Of a DNA stretch of 41,450 nt, positions 1 to 8,379 are shown in pieces. This DNA comes from an uncultured Bacteroides sp. (GTDB taxonomy: Bacteria > Bacteroidota > Bacteroidia > Bacteroidales > Bacteroidaceae): positions 1-41,450 of the forward strand of contig CASENM010000033.1 in NCBI GenBank assembly GCA_949289295.1. The letters run 5' to 3'. How positions within the stretch are numbered: the first letter of the stretch is position 1; every line of letters starts with the position of its first letter. Position numbers and translations under genes: made by a program. The notes below the pieces were generated by a model. The model was not told the DNA's origin, made no database searches, and worked only from the letters and a program-made list of their open reading frames with translations.

Positions 1-72
1 GTGAGGTACACAGGAGGTACAAAAAATGGCGTAAAAAGGCTTAGCAACGATTATCAACGATACTTGAGCAAC

Positions 73-98
73 AAAAAAGGCGCCCGTAAAGAGCGCCA
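73..98 (-). terminator. Rho-independent terminator after mnmE
   Basis: On the minus strand a GGCGC/GCGCC stem (79-83 with 93-97, 9-nt loop) is followed by six T (78 down to 73). It lies 45 bases past the mnmE stop and closes the six-gene minus-strand run. Bases 1-72 show no recognisable gene, only two close copies of CAACGAT. Confidence 0.8.
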
Positions 99-142
99 TA
101 TTAATCGATTATAATCAATTTAACTATTTGATAATCAGATAT

Positions 143-1552
143 TTACTTGCCGACGCAGAAACGTTTGAATATATTTCCGAGTACTTCATCTGTGGTAACT
201 TCTCCTACTATATCTGACAAGTAGAAGATGCATTCACGGAGATCTTGGGAAATGAAATCACCGGATAGGTTGGTTGCCAACCCGGCCTGGACGCGGCGGA
301 TGGAGTCGAGGGCGTGGGTGAGGGCTTCGTAGTGACGGATGTTCGTCACGATTACATCACCTTGCTGAATATCCGGTAAGTGGGCAAGGTCGGCTAGGAG
401 TGACTGGAGTCGGTCGACGTGAAGCTGTTGCTTGGCCGATATGGCTATTGTATGCCAGTCTGTGTCTGGGGTTTTCTTGATAAAATCAGGCAGGGTTTGG
501 GGAACGTATGCGGCTGTGTCACATTTGTTCATGGCCAGGATAATCTGCTTATGCGTGAGGCGGGAACAGATTTTCTCGTAAAAAAGACGGAAATCGTCGG
601 CGGAACGTTCAAGATCAAACATCAGGATGACAATTTGCGCCTGCTCCAATGCTTTGAAGCTTCGCTCGATACCCATAGCCTCGATGGTGTCATACGTTTC
701 ACGGATTCCGGCTGTGTCGATAAAGCGGAAAGTGATTCCGCGGATGTTCATCGTGTCTTCAATCACGTCGCGCGTGGTGCCGTGGATGTTGCTTACTATG
801 GCCTTGTCCTCACCTACAAGTGCGTTGAGCAGGGTAGATTTACCTGCGTTAGTCTCGCCGATGATGGCTACAGGAATACCGTTCTTGATGGCATTCCCGG
901 TACTGAATGAATTTACCAGACGTGTGATGAGGCCTTTAATTTGTGAGGCAATAGCCTGCAACTCTGAGCGGTCGGCAAATTCCAGTTCCTCATGGTCGCT
1001 GAAGTCCAGTTCCAGTTCCATGAGCGAGGTGAGATGAAGGAGCTGGTCGCGCAGTTTGCCCAGTTCCCGACTGAATCCACCCCGCATCTGGTTCATGGCC
1101 AGACGATGGGTAGCCGCTGAGGTCGATGCGATAAGGTCGGCCACGGCTTCTGCCTGGCTCAGATCCATTTTCCCATTCAGGAAAGCACGCTGTGTGTATT
1201 CTCCCGGTCCGGCAGCACGACATCCATGATGGATAAGGAGTTGCATCACCTGTTGGAGAATATATGCAGAACCGTGGCAGGAAATTTCGGTGGAGTCCTC
1301 GCCCGTATAGGAGTGGGGTGCGCGGAAAAGACTGACCAGTACTTCGTCAATAATTTCCCCTTCATCGTTCTTTATGTAACCGAAGGTAAGGGTATAGGGA
1401 TTGCGTCCGGCCAGTGGAGTGGAGGAGTCGCCTGCAGGGGTGAAGATGCGGTCAGTAATAGCGATTGCATCCGGTCCTGATACACGGATAGTTCCGATGG
1501 CACCTCCTTGAGCGGTGGCGATGGCACAGATAGTATCTTGTTTGATGTTCAT
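143..1552 (-). CDS. mnmE: tRNA modification GTPase MnmE
   Basis: MnmE works with MnmG to put the carboxymethylaminomethyl group on wobble U34 of tRNAs. The 469-aa product has the usual length and layout: an N-terminal tetrahydrofolate-binding domain, a helical domain, and an inserted G domain with G1 GETNAGKS (232-239), TTRDV (259-263), DTAG (279-282) and NKCD (342-345). It ends in the MnmE tail FCVGK, whose Cys is the conserved C-terminal one. The start is the ATG giving MNIKQDTICAIATA, where the family normally begins; an upstream in-frame extension of 13 residues has no family character. It is the last gene of a minus-strand run, 19 bases behind the fRMsr gene. The gene's 3' end resembles a known island attachment site in other phyla, but nothing inserted is visible here. 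Confidence 0.97.
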   Translation of the reverse strand: MNIKQDTICAIATAQGGAIGTIRVSGPDAIAITDRIFTPAGDSSTPLAGRNPYTLTFGYIKNDEGEIIDEVLVSLFRAPHSYTGEDSTEISCHGSAYILQQVMQLLIHHGCRAAGPGEYTQRAFLNGKMDLSQAEAVADLIASTSAATHRLAMNQMRGGFSRELGKLRDQLLHLTSLMELELDFSDHEELEFADRSELQAIASQIKGLITRLVNSFSTGNAIKNGIPVAIIGETNAGKSTLLNALVGEDKAIVSNIHGTTRDVIEDTMNIRGITFRFIDTAGIRETYDTIEAMGIERSFKALEQAQIVILMFDLERSADDFRLFYEKICSRLTHKQIILAMNKCDTAAYVPQTLPDFIKKTPDTDWHTIAISAKQQLHVDRLQSLLADLAHLPDIQQGDVIVTNIRHYEALTHALDSIRRVQAGLATNLSGDFISQDLRECIFYLSDIVGEVTTDEVLGNIFKRFCVGK

Positions 1553-1571
1553 TTTGTGTCTTTTTGATGTT

Positions 1572-2060
1572 TTAATTGTATAGTTCGTCAATCAGAATCC
1601 GGACAATCTCTTCCAGATATTCTTTGTCTGTATCGTCGAATGTATCCAGCTGGTCGGAGTCGATGTCGAGCACGCCTTTCACTTTACCGTGGGCGATGAG
1701 GGGGACCACAATCTCAGAACGGGAAAGGGAACTGCAGGCAATATGTCCGGGAAATTGGTCGACATCAGGCACCACCACAGTGCGGGCTTCTGCCCATGCC
1801 GTACCGCATACACCGCGTCCTTTCCGGATGCTGTAGCAGGCCACGCTTCCTTGAAAAGGTCCTAGAATAAGGTTGTCATTCTCCACCAGATAAAATCCGA
1901 CCCAGAAAAAGCCGAACGCTTCTTTCAGTGCAGCACAGGTATTGGCCAGTACACTTACTTCGTGTTTCTCGCCTTCGATGAGTGGGACAAACTGCTTGAG
2001 AAATGTTTGGTAGCGTGTTGTCTTGTCTGTAATGTGGGTTTGTATGAAACTTGCTTCCAT
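1572..2060 (-). CDS. Free methionine-(R)-sulfoxide reductase (GAF domain)
   Basis: A single GAF domain of 162 aa that reduces free Met-(R)-sulfoxide in the cytosol, using thioredoxin as reductant in characterised members. The family is recognised by three cysteines. Here they are C75, C85 and C109, with spacings of 10 and 24 that match the catalytic set of E. coli YebR (84/94/118). The core reads FFWVGFYLVE, then GPFQGSVAC, then GRGVCGTA, as in the family. It sits between a nucleoside phosphorylase and mnmE on the same strand and is probably cotranscribed with mnmE. Thioredoxin reductase, which would supply electrons, is encoded at 14132-15079 in a separate unit. Confidence 0.92.
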   Translation of the reverse strand: MEASFIQTHITDKTTRYQTFLKQFVPLIEGEKHEVSVLANTCAALKEAFGFFWVGFYLVENDNLILGPFQGSVACYSIRKGRGVCGTAWAEARTVVVPDVDQFPGHIACSSLSRSEIVVPLIAHGKVKGVLDIDSDQLDTFDDTDKEYLEEIVRILIDELYN

Positions 2061-2155
2061 TTTATTGTTTTATCGGTACACAAGTTCCCACGGATTTCCT
2101 TTCGCAGTCTTTCTTATTCACTTTGAGGAAATCTGTGGGGCCTGTGTTAAAGAAA

Positions 2156-3040
2156 TCAGATTCGGTCGAGTACCAATTGGATGAGGTCGCCGATTTGGGC
2201 TTTATAACTTGTGTCGGCTTCCTGTTTCACGCGGTTGGCGATGACCATGCATACGGTGGTCGCTTTGTGACCGAGCAGGAGTGAAAGGCCGGCCAGTGCG
2301 GAACTTTCCATCTCGTAGTTGGTTATCCGTTTGCCTTGGTATTCAAATTTTTCGATTTTCTCATTCTGATGAGGGTCGGCGAGTGGGATGCGCAGACGTC
2401 TGCCTTGTGGACCGAAGAAGCCGCCGCAGGCTACGGTCATACCTCGCACCATGTCGGTTTTTGCGATCCGTTCCACCAGCTCATGGTCGGCATGTACGGC
2501 ATAGAGGGCCGGTGAGCAGAGATTGCCGCTCCATCCCAGATGGTTCAGCAGTGCACGTTCCAGCGGAAGGTCACAAACGGCGTTACGTCCTTCGTAGAAG
2601 TTGAGCAGGCCGTCCATGCCTATGGAGATTTCCGAGCAGATAAAGGTGCCTGCCGGGGTGTCGTGCTGCAATCCTCCGCAGGTGCCTATGCGCACCAGTT
2701 CCAGTTGGCGGAGAGTGTCTTTCTCCTTACGGGATTGAAAGTCAATGTTGGCCAATGCGTCCAGTTCGTTCATCACGATGTCGACGTTGTCGCATCCGAT
2801 TCCCGTAGAGACTACAGTAATCCGTTTGCCTTTATAGGTTCCCGTTGCGGTATGGAACTCGCGGCTTTGTACGTCACATTCCTTTGAGTCAAAGTAAGAC
2901 GTGATCAGATCCACACGGCCCGGATCACCAACCAGAATCACTTTGTCCGCCAGTTGCTCAGGGCGGACATGAAGATGGAATATGGAACCGTCCTCATTGA
3001 TGATCAGTTCGGAAGGTGGAAAATAGTGTTTCGTTTGCAT
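2156..3040 (-). CDS. Nucleoside phosphorylase (uridine phosphorylase-like)
   Basis: A 294-aa cytosolic enzyme of the PNP/UDP phosphorylase superfamily, which splits nucleosides with phosphate into base and (deoxy)ribose-1-phosphate. Seen: the N-terminal phosphate-binding stretch VILVGDPGRVD, the STGIGCDNVDIVMNEL segment, the RIGTCGG motif near the middle, and the C-terminal YEMESSAL motif that contacts ribose and base. It is longer than E. coli Udp (253 aa), as is usual for the Bacteroidetes branch, so substrate preference (uridine or another nucleoside) cannot be fixed from sequence. It lies 28 bases behind floA in the same direction and may share its transcript. Confidence 0.88.
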   Translation of the reverse strand: MQTKHYFPPSELIINEDGSIFHLHVRPEQLADKVILVGDPGRVDLITSYFDSKECDVQSREFHTATGTYKGKRITVVSTGIGCDNVDIVMNELDALANIDFQSRKEKDTLRQLELVRIGTCGGLQHDTPAGTFICSEISIGMDGLLNFYEGRNAVCDLPLERALLNHLGWSGNLCSPALYAVHADHELVERIAKTDMVRGMTVACGGFFGPQGRRLRIPLADPHQNEKIEKFEYQGKRITNYEMESSALAGLSLLLGHKATTVCMVIANRVKQEADTSYKAQIGDLIQLVLDRI

Positions 3041-3068
3041 GTCGTTTCGTTTTTTTACTGGAGATTGA

Positions 3069-4073
3069 TTATTTGCCTATCGGGTTGTGGCCGGCCGGAT
3101 GTTCGTCAGGGCGTGCGATGCTGTTGCGCATCTCTGTGTCGGCCTGGATGTTCTTCATCCGGTAATAGTCCATGATACCGAGGTTTCCGCTGCGGAAAGC
3201 GTCTGCCATTGCTTTCGGCACTTCCGCTTCCGCTTGGATTACGTTGGCACGGGCTTCTTCCGCCTTGGCCTTCATTTCCTGTTCCAGTGCCACGGCCATG
3301 GCGCGGCGTTCCTCCGCTTTCGCTTGGGCGATGTTTTTGTCGGCATTCGCTTGGTCAATCTGCAGGGAGGCTCCGATGTTGCGGCCTATGTCGATGTCGG
3401 CGATGTCAATGGAGAGAATCTCGAAAGCGGTTCCGGCATCGAGTCCCTTGCGGAGCACGAGCTTGGAGATGGAGTCCGGGTTTTCGAGCACTGACTTGTG
3501 GTTTTCCGATGATCCGATGGAGGAGACGATGCCTTCGCCTACACGGGCCAGTACTGTATCCTCGCCTGCTCCTCCCACCAGTTGGCGGATATTGGCGCGG
3601 ACAGTCACACGGGCTTTGGCGATGAGCTGGATGCCGTCTTTCGCTACGGCGGTCACCGGAGGCGTATCAATCACTTTCGGATTGACTGACATTTGTACGG
3701 CTTCGAACACATCCCGTCCTGCCAGGTCGATACCCGTGGCCATCTGAAAAGAAAGTTCGATGTTGGCTTTCGATGCCGATACAAGGGCGTGCACCACCTT
3801 CTCCACATGCCCTCCTGCCATATAGTGTGCTTCCAGTTCGTCGCGGGTAATGCTGCGCAGTCCGGCCTTGTGGGCTTCGATCATGGCCGGCACGATGACA
3901 TGCGGCGGCACGTTACGGATACGCATCAGAAACAATTGTACAAGCGACACATGAACGCCGGACACTTTCGCTGACAGCCAGAGAAAGAACGGGACATAAT
4001 GAAAGAATATGGCCAGCAGGATGATGGCTCCTATGGCGATGAAAACGAGTGGTAAAAAACCGTAGGTAATCAT
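3069..4073 (-). CDS. floA: Flotillin-like membrane protein FloA
   Basis: A 334-aa SPFH-type scaffold that organises functional membrane microdomains. One hydrophobic N-terminal segment (about residues 5-38, [20 protein letters not shown] onward) anchors it. Then come the UPF0365/FloA core with [28 protein letters not shown], and an Ala/Glu-rich coiled-coil region (about 235-300, many EA repeats). Length matches Bacillus FloA (331 aa). It sits 20 bases behind an NfeD-family gene, the classical partner pair in Bacteria, which supports the call. The tail ([15 protein letters not shown]) is hydrophilic. Confidence 0.95.
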   Translation of the reverse strand: MITYGFLPLVFIAIGAIILLAIFFHYVPFFLWLSAKVSGVHVSLVQLFLMRIRNVPPHVIVPAMIEAHKAGLRSITRDELEAHYMAGGHVEKVVHALVSASKANIELSFQMATGIDLAGRDVFEAVQMSVNPKVIDTPPVTAVAKDGIQLIAKARVTVRANIRQLVGGAGEDTVLARVGEGIVSSIGSSENHKSVLENPDSISKLVLRKGLDAGTAFEILSIDIADIDIGRNIGASLQIDQANADKNIAQAKAEERRAMAVALEQEMKAKAEEARANVIQAEAEVPKAMADAFRSGNLGIMDYYRMKNIQADTEMRNSIARPDEHPAGHNPIGK

Positions 4074-4093
4074 AATGATTCAAGTTTTAAAGA

Positions 4094-4561
4094 TTATTGA
4101 ATAGACTTTACATAAACGGTACCTTTGTCGATGCGGACGATTTCTATCGGTGTCTTTTCATCGATGAATCCGTCAGCCGACTGTACTTCCACTAGATTGC
4201 CGTTGAAATCGGCGTTGCCGATAAGGGTAAGGCGGGTGATTGCCGTCCCTTTGTCGCCGGGTTTCAAGTCAAGACCTTTCAAGGGCTCGGGTCTGTAATC
4301 GAGTGTTTTTTTCAGAGCCAGACGGTCGACTGTTTTTGAACGCATGAACCAAGCGGTTACGAGAGCGATGCCGGCTGCGGCCGCACATACGGTTATCCAT
4401 CCTGCCGCCATTCCTACGTATGCGAATGCATAGAAGATAGCGTAGAGGATGCAGAGTGCCGCACCGATTCCGGCTATGCTGATACCTGGAATCAGGAAAA
4501 CTTCTATGGCGAACAATATCAGCCCGCCTGCGATGAATGCTGCAATGATGAGTGTTGACAT
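4094..4561 (-). CDS. NfeD-like membrane protein, partner of FloA
   Basis: A 155-aa short NfeD protein without the ClpP-like serine protease domain of long NfeD. There are two or three membrane segments in residues 1-70 (LIIAAFIAGGLILFAIEVFL, ALCILYAIFYAFAYVG, TVCAAAAGIALVTAWF). The C-terminal part is a small OB-fold-like beta domain (about 95-155), with the typical GDKGTAITRLTLIGNADFNG start and the IEIVRIDKGTVYVKSI end. NfeD proteins accompany flotillins, and floA follows after 20 bases. The upstream PD40 gene ends 13 bases before it. Confidence 0.9.
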   Translation of the reverse strand: MSTLIIAAFIAGGLILFAIEVFLIPGISIAGIGAALCILYAIFYAFAYVGMAAGWITVCAAAAGIALVTAWFMRSKTVDRLALKKTLDYRPEPLKGLDLKPGDKGTAITRLTLIGNADFNGNLVEVQSADGFIDEKTPIEIVRIDKGTVYVKSIQ

Positions 4562-4574
4562 GGCGGATAGTGTG

Positions 4575-5996
4575 TTATAGGCGTTTCAAAGTCTTTATTT
4601 CTGTATTTCGGATCAGAAGCGTCAGTTCGTCTATTTCTGCATAAAGTTCGTTTACCCGTCTCTCTTTGTCGAGAATGCCGGGAGCCAGTCGTTCTTTTAC
4701 AGCTCGGTTGGCCGTCTGCGCATAGCTGGAACGTATGTCGGCAAGCGATTTTTCCAGTGCTTCCAGATCTTTCTGTTTTTGCAGCAGAGACTTGAAAAGT
4801 TTTTGTGCTTCGGCCGAACGGAAATCGGTCAGTTGGTGGTATATGGAATTGTCGTTGACCACAAATTCAAATTCTCCCTTGTCCTGCTCCTGTTCGTGTC
4901 CATACAATACCTGTGCCAGGTGTTGCTTGCCGCTGCGGAGTTTGATCGGGTCACTCCAGGTCGCTTTGATTTCTGCCAGTCTGGCCAGATTCCGTAACTG
5001 ACCGGCGTTGGTATTCTCATAGTCGTATACTACTTGCGAGTCATTGGGGACAAATACGTACACGCATACTTTCCCTTCGGGTTGGAAGCGGTCGGAGGCG
5101 AACCAGCCCAATTGGTTGAAGTCGTCAATCGCATACATATAATCGTTATACGGGGAGTTGAACGGAAAGCCGATGTTGTCAGCCTTCAGATAACTTCCGT
5201 CTTCCGAGTCATAGCGGGTGATGAAAATATCATATCCTCCCATACTTTCTTCGCCGTCTGAGGCGAAATAAAGTGTAATGCCGTCAGAGTTCATGAAAGG
5301 ATAATTCTGGTTGCATGTGCCGTCGTCCACTCCGGTAAGGGGTTGGGGGCTGCTCCATTGTTTCCCTAATTTCACTCGCGAGTACAGATGGCTTTTCCCG
5401 TCGTTGCCTGTCTGTGCGAAGATTGTTTTGTCGCCCCATTCGTTGGTGAAGTGGGTTCCGGATTCATTGCCCGGCATGCTGATTTGTCCTGCAGACTGGC
5501 TCAGTTTGTATGCGTGTAGAAAATGTTCCTTGTCGACCACGAAACTGTCGATTACTGTCACGTTTTCCACACCACGGATCATGCGCGCGCCCATACGGTA
5601 TTTTTTCATCAGTCCCTCTATGGCTGATGTGTCTCGTTTTTTTTGTTCCAGCCAGTAGATATGTTCTTCCAGATTTTCGATGGCCTCGTCGAAGCGGTAA
5701 AGGTCGTAGTAAGCTTTGCTCAGATAAAGATAGCCGTCGATGTATTTTCGTGCTGCACTTTTTTCCAGATAAGGCACAGACTTGTCCAGTTCGCCGGTTT
5801 CATAGCAGCAGGCTCCATACCAGTAATTATAGCCTGCATTTGACGGGGCTTGTTTTACCAGCCGTTCGAATACCGGTTTGGCTTTTTCAAATTCACCGTC
5901 GGCAAACCATTTCTTGGCTTGTGTGAGCGTTTGCGAGAATGCACCTCCGCAACAGCAGAGGGCAAGCAGTGTCAGTTTGTATCTTGTCATTGTCAT
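4575..5996 (-). CDS. Secreted TPR and PD40 beta-propeller protein
   Basis: About 473 aa. A short signal peptide with a Cys-rich core (ALCCCGGAFSQ) is followed by TPR-like helices (about 20-130, with KAKPVFERLVKQAPSNAGYNYWYGACCYETGELDKS split over two repeats). Next come PD40/WD40-like propeller repeats (about 180-320, with NSDGITLYFASDGEESMGG and GWFASDRFQPEG). The end is a predicted coiled coil (about 390-470). The TPR-PD40 order resembles type IX secretion or gliding proteins such as PorE, but the OmpA-like domain of PorE is absent, so I give only the architecture. It heads the run with nfeD and floA. The start was chosen because the -7 element at 6024-6031 places the transcript start downstream of the longer ORF start at 6026; ATGs at 5996 and 5990 are both possible. 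Confidence 0.8.
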   Translation of the reverse strand: MTMTRYKLTLLALCCCGGAFSQTLTQAKKWFADGEFEKAKPVFERLVKQAPSNAGYNYWYGACCYETGELDKSVPYLEKSAARKYIDGYLYLSKAYYDLYRFDEAIENLEEHIYWLEQKKRDTSAIEGLMKKYRMGARMIRGVENVTVIDSFVVDKEHFLHAYKLSQSAGQISMPGNESGTHFTNEWGDKTIFAQTGNDGKSHLYSRVKLGKQWSSPQPLTGVDDGTCNQNYPFMNSDGITLYFASDGEESMGGYDIFITRYDSEDGSYLKADNIGFPFNSPYNDYMYAIDDFNQLGWFASDRFQPEGKVCVYVFVPNDSQVVYDYENTNAGQLRNLARLAEIKATWSDPIKLRSGKQHLAQVLYGHEQEQDKGEFEFVVNDNSIYHQLTDFRSAEAQKLFKSLLQKQKDLEALEKSLADIRSSYAQTANRAVKERLAPGILDKERRVNELYAEIDELTLLIRNTEIKTLKRL

Positions 5997-6023
5997 ATCC
6001 GGTGGTTTTCTGTTAATCTGATT

Positions 6024-6031
6024 CAAATATA
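6024..6031 (-). promoter_or_regulatory. Putative -7 element for the PD40-nfeD-floA run
   Basis: TATATTTG on the minus strand, an exact match to the Bacteroides TAnnTTTG consensus. No good TTTG is present 19-21 bases upstream. The expected RNA start near 6017 leaves a leader of about 20 bases. Confidence 0.55.
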
Positions 6032-6106
6032 CAATCTTTCTTTGGGATGACTGCTTTTTTCTTCATTCTATTTTCCGGAATTTTTCATGAAATGATTCTT
6101 TTGATG

Positions 6107-6114
6107 TAATTTTG
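6107..6114 (+). promoter_or_regulatory. Putative -7 element for ttcA
   Basis: TAATTTTG matches TAnnTTTG. The -33 region (TTTC at 6083-6086) is only a partial match. The expected RNA start near 6121 gives a leader of about 120 bases before ttcA. Confidence 0.55.
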
Positions 6115-6120
6115 CGCCGG

Positions 6121-6241
6121 TTTTTAATAGAAATGAAGGTGTCTGTCGCCTGTTTTAGTCCCGGTTTCAGTAAAGACGTTTCGGCGTTTTGCCGGAACAG
6201 GCGGAAACCGGTGGTGACGGATAGCCGTTTTTGTTGGTTGG
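6121..6241 (+). promoter_or_regulatory. Structured leader of ttcA, with a possible overlapping 43-codon ORF
   Basis: Two perfect 8-base inverted repeats interlock. CGCCTGTT (6147-6154) pairs with AACAGGCG (6196-6203), and CCGGTTTC (6161-6168) pairs with GAAACCGG (6204-6211). The order A-B-A'-B' is a pseudoknot topology, or two mutually exclusive folds. Between B and A' sits a UUCG hairpin (6173-6190) related to the repeats at 16420 and 29546. A small ACGG/CCGT hairpin with a T-rich tail (6217-6232) comes just before the start codon. The same DNA also reads as an ORF from ATG 6133 to TGA 6264, with Cys at codons 7, 20 and 34, overlapping the ttcA start in another frame. I cannot tell which reading, if either, is selected. 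It matches no riboswitch class I recognise. Confidence 0.5.
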
Positions 6242-6997
6242 ATGATGGAAAAGCAGACATTTGAAACGAAATTGATGAAACGCGTCCGTACACGGTTTGC
6301 CAAAGGTATATGCCAATATGGCCTGATTGATGACGGCGACAGAATTCTGGTCGGATTGTCGGGAGGAAAAGATTCGCTGGCTCTGTTGGAACTGTTGGCG
6401 GAGCGTTCACGCATTTATAAGCCGCGCTTCTCGGTGGTGGCGGCACATGTAGTGATGGCAAATATCGCTTACGAGTCGGACATTGAATATTTGAAACAGT
6501 TTGCGGAGGAGCGTGGAGTGCCTTTTGTATGTGAGGAAACTTCGTTCGATCCGTCGACGGACACCCGGAAATCTCCCTGCTTCTTGTGCTCGTGGAACCG
6601 GCGGAAGGCACTTTTTACGCTGGCCAAGGCTCATGGGTGTAACAAGATTGCGTTGGGCCATCACATGGATGACATATTGGAAACTTTGCTTATGAACATG
6701 ACGTTCCAAGGGGCTTTCAGCACGATGCCCCCACGGCTGGTGATGCGGAAGTTTGACATGACGGTCATCCGTCCGATGTGTCTGGTACATGAAGCCGACT
6801 TGAGAGAATTGGCGGAACTGAAGGGTTACCGCAAGCAGATAAAGAATTGTCCGTATGAGCATGATTCCCACCGTTCGGGTATGAAGGAGATTCTCAGGAA
6901 GTTGGAGTCGATGAATCCTGAAGCCCGTTACAGCCTTTGGGGAAGTATGGGGAATGTTCAGGCGGATTTGCTGCCGGAACGGATTGACGGGGTATGA
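6242..6997 (+). CDS. ttcA: TtcA-family tRNA 2-thiocytidine synthetase
   Basis: A 251-aa PP-loop ATPase of the TtcA group, which in E. coli thiolates C32 of certain tRNAs using an iron-sulfur cluster. Seen: the PP-loop SGGKDS at 40-45; the CxxC pair C113/C116 in SPCFLCSWNRR; a third cysteine C203 in KNCPYEHDSH, corresponding to the third cluster ligand of TtcA; and GHHMDDILETLLMN at 139-152, the family's adenylation-side motif. It is shorter than E. coli TtcA (311 aa), as is common in Bacteroidetes. Start ATG 6242 or 6245 (MMEKQ). It lies divergent from the PD40 gene, with a 50-base gap to the next gene. Confidence 0.92.
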   Translation: MMEKQTFETKLMKRVRTRFAKGICQYGLIDDGDRILVGLSGGKDSLALLELLAERSRIYKPRFSVVAAHVVMANIAYESDIEYLKQFAEERGVPFVCEETSFDPSTDTRKSPCFLCSWNRRKALFTLAKAHGCNKIALGHHMDDILETLLMNMTFQGAFSTMPPRLVMRKFDMTVIRPMCLVHEADLRELAELKGYRKQIKNCPYEHDSHRSGMKEILRKLESMNPEARYSLWGSMGNVQADLLPERIDGV

Positions 6998-7047
6998 TTC
7001 GTGATTTTTCGTTGCAAATTCTTAATTATTAATATTCATTGATAGCT

Positions 7048-7422
7048 ATGTGGTTACATGGTATTTATGCTGTAATTTTATTGGTGTTCTCCAACATTTT
7101 CATGACATTCGCCTGGTACGGGCATCTGAAGATGCGTGAGGAGTTCAGTTGGTTTGCGGCCTTGCCGCTGATCGGTGTCATTGGTTTCAGTTGGGCAATC
7201 GCGTTTTTTGAGTATTGCCTGCAGGTCCCTGCCAACCGGCTGGGATTCAAAGACAGCGGAGGGCCGTTCGATATCATGCAGTTGAAGGTGATTCAGGAAG
7301 TAATCACGCTGGCCGTGTTTACAGTGTTCTCGATGATTGCCTTCAAACTTGAGCTGAAGTGGAATCATCTGGCCGCTTTCGTCTGCCTGGTACTTGCCGT
7401 CTATTTCGTGTTCAAGAAATGA
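7048..7422 (+). CDS. DUF486 / DMT-like small membrane protein
   Basis: A 124-aa membrane protein with four predicted helices (about 1-22, 32-52, 80-100, 104-122). The sequence NIFMTFAWYGHL near the start and EYCLQVPANRLG in the middle are typical of the DUF486 family, distantly related to drug/metabolite transporters. Its function is unknown. ATG 7048 is preferred over the in-frame TTG at 7039. It is in the same direction as ttcA and converges with the next gene, 6 bases between stops. Confidence 0.85.
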   Translation: MWLHGIYAVILLVFSNIFMTFAWYGHLKMREEFSWFAALPLIGVIGFSWAIAFFEYCLQVPANRLGFKDSGGPFDIMQLKVIQEVITLAVFTVFSMIAFKLELKWNHLAAFVCLVLAVYFVFKK

Positions 7423-7428
7423 CGGATG

Positions 7429-8379
7429 TCAGTCGCTCATCTCGCGCAGCCGGCGCACCTGTCGTTGCAAGTCGTAGGGATTGGTGCGCATCCTGTCTTT
7501 TTTGAGGATGTCTTTCTGATGACGGATGGAATCTTCCGTCTGCTTGCGGCGGATGTATTCATACAGGTTGCCTTCACTCTCCGGATGTGAAGGCTTTTTT
7601 TTGTCTTTTGCCTTTTGTGGCAGAAGGGTATCCGCCGGGGTGTTTCTTGGCGGCAATGTGTCGGTCGAGGTGTGGTGTCCTGTACTGTCTGTCTCGGCTG
7701 TGGCACTGACCGGGAATACCAGCTTCGGATAGAAGTTGGGCACTTTCAGGCTGTCTTCCAGAGTCGGCTCATAGTCCTTGTAAGTTTTCCAGGCGTTGGC
7801 ATGTTTGCGGTTGTGGGCCAGCATGCGCCCGCGTCGGGTAAAGTTGTTGTACATGAATCCGATGAAGTCAAGCCCATCTATTACGGCTCCCGCGCCGAGC
7901 GGTCCTCCTGCTTTTCCCGTCGCCCGTTCATAGGCTCTTCCCGGCGAGGGAGGGATGTTTTTCCTGTCCTCCTTGTAGTTTGCAAACGGGTTGAGTGTCC
8001 ATGAAATCTCCTGTTTTTTCGGACGGCCGGACACCAGTTTGTCGTAAACAGGATTCTCTCCATATTTGGTCCAGATAGTATATGGCTCAAAGCGGAAATA
8101 TCCTGTCGGTTTCCAGAGGATAGTGGTGTCAATCATATTGCGCGGCATACCTGTAATATCCTTGAATTCCATCCATTTTTTTGATAAGGGCGCTTCTTTT
8201 GGGGCCGCCTCAGGAGTGCCGTTGAAGTCGAACTGTATCATCTTTACCGCGTCCATGTTGAGATGTATTTCTTCCTCCTCTTTCTGCTCCTGTGCGTGGA
8301 AAGGCAATATCCCTGTCAGACAATACAGTGCGGAGACTGTTACCCGGAACTGATGTATATGGAAAATGGGCCTTTTCAT
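7429..8379 (-). CDS. Secreted protein of unknown function (DUF4858-like)
   Basis: About 316 aa with an N-terminal signal-like segment (FRVTVSALYCLTGILPFHAQ). The mature part is rich in charged and aromatic residues, has a stretch GLDFIGFMYNNFTRRGR, and ends in a Lys/Arg-rich tail with EYIRRKQTEDSIRHQKDILK. I recognise it only as a Bacteroidales secreted family, possibly DUF4858, and cannot name a role. The start codon overlaps the stop of the upstream NlpC/P60 gene (ATGA at 8376-8379), so the two are translationally coupled. This suggests a job near the cell wall. Confidence 0.75.
   Translation of the reverse strand: MKRPIFHIHQFRVTVSALYCLTGILPFHAQEQKEEEEIHLNMDAVKMIQFDFNGTPEAAPKEAPLSKKWMEFKDITGMPRNMIDTTILWKPTGYFRFEPYTIWTKYGENPVYDKLVSGRPKKQEISWTLNPFANYKEDRKNIPPSPGRAYERATGKAGGPLGAGAVIDGLDFIGFMYNNFTRRGRMLAHNRKHANAWKTYKDYEPTLEDSLKVPNFYPKLVFPVSATAETDSTGHHTSTDTLPPRNTPADTLLPQKAKDKKKPSHPESEGNLYEYIRRKQTEDSIRHQKDILKKDRMRTNPYDLQRQVRRLREMSD

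Noticed and set aside
1-111. Short plus-strand open frame at the left edge
   Set aside because: It runs through the mnmE terminator and shows no family character.
6063-6611. 182-aa minus-strand frame over the ttcA start
   Set aside because: It is antisense to ttcA and its leader, has no family character, and is rich in Pro, Ser and Arg as shadows are.
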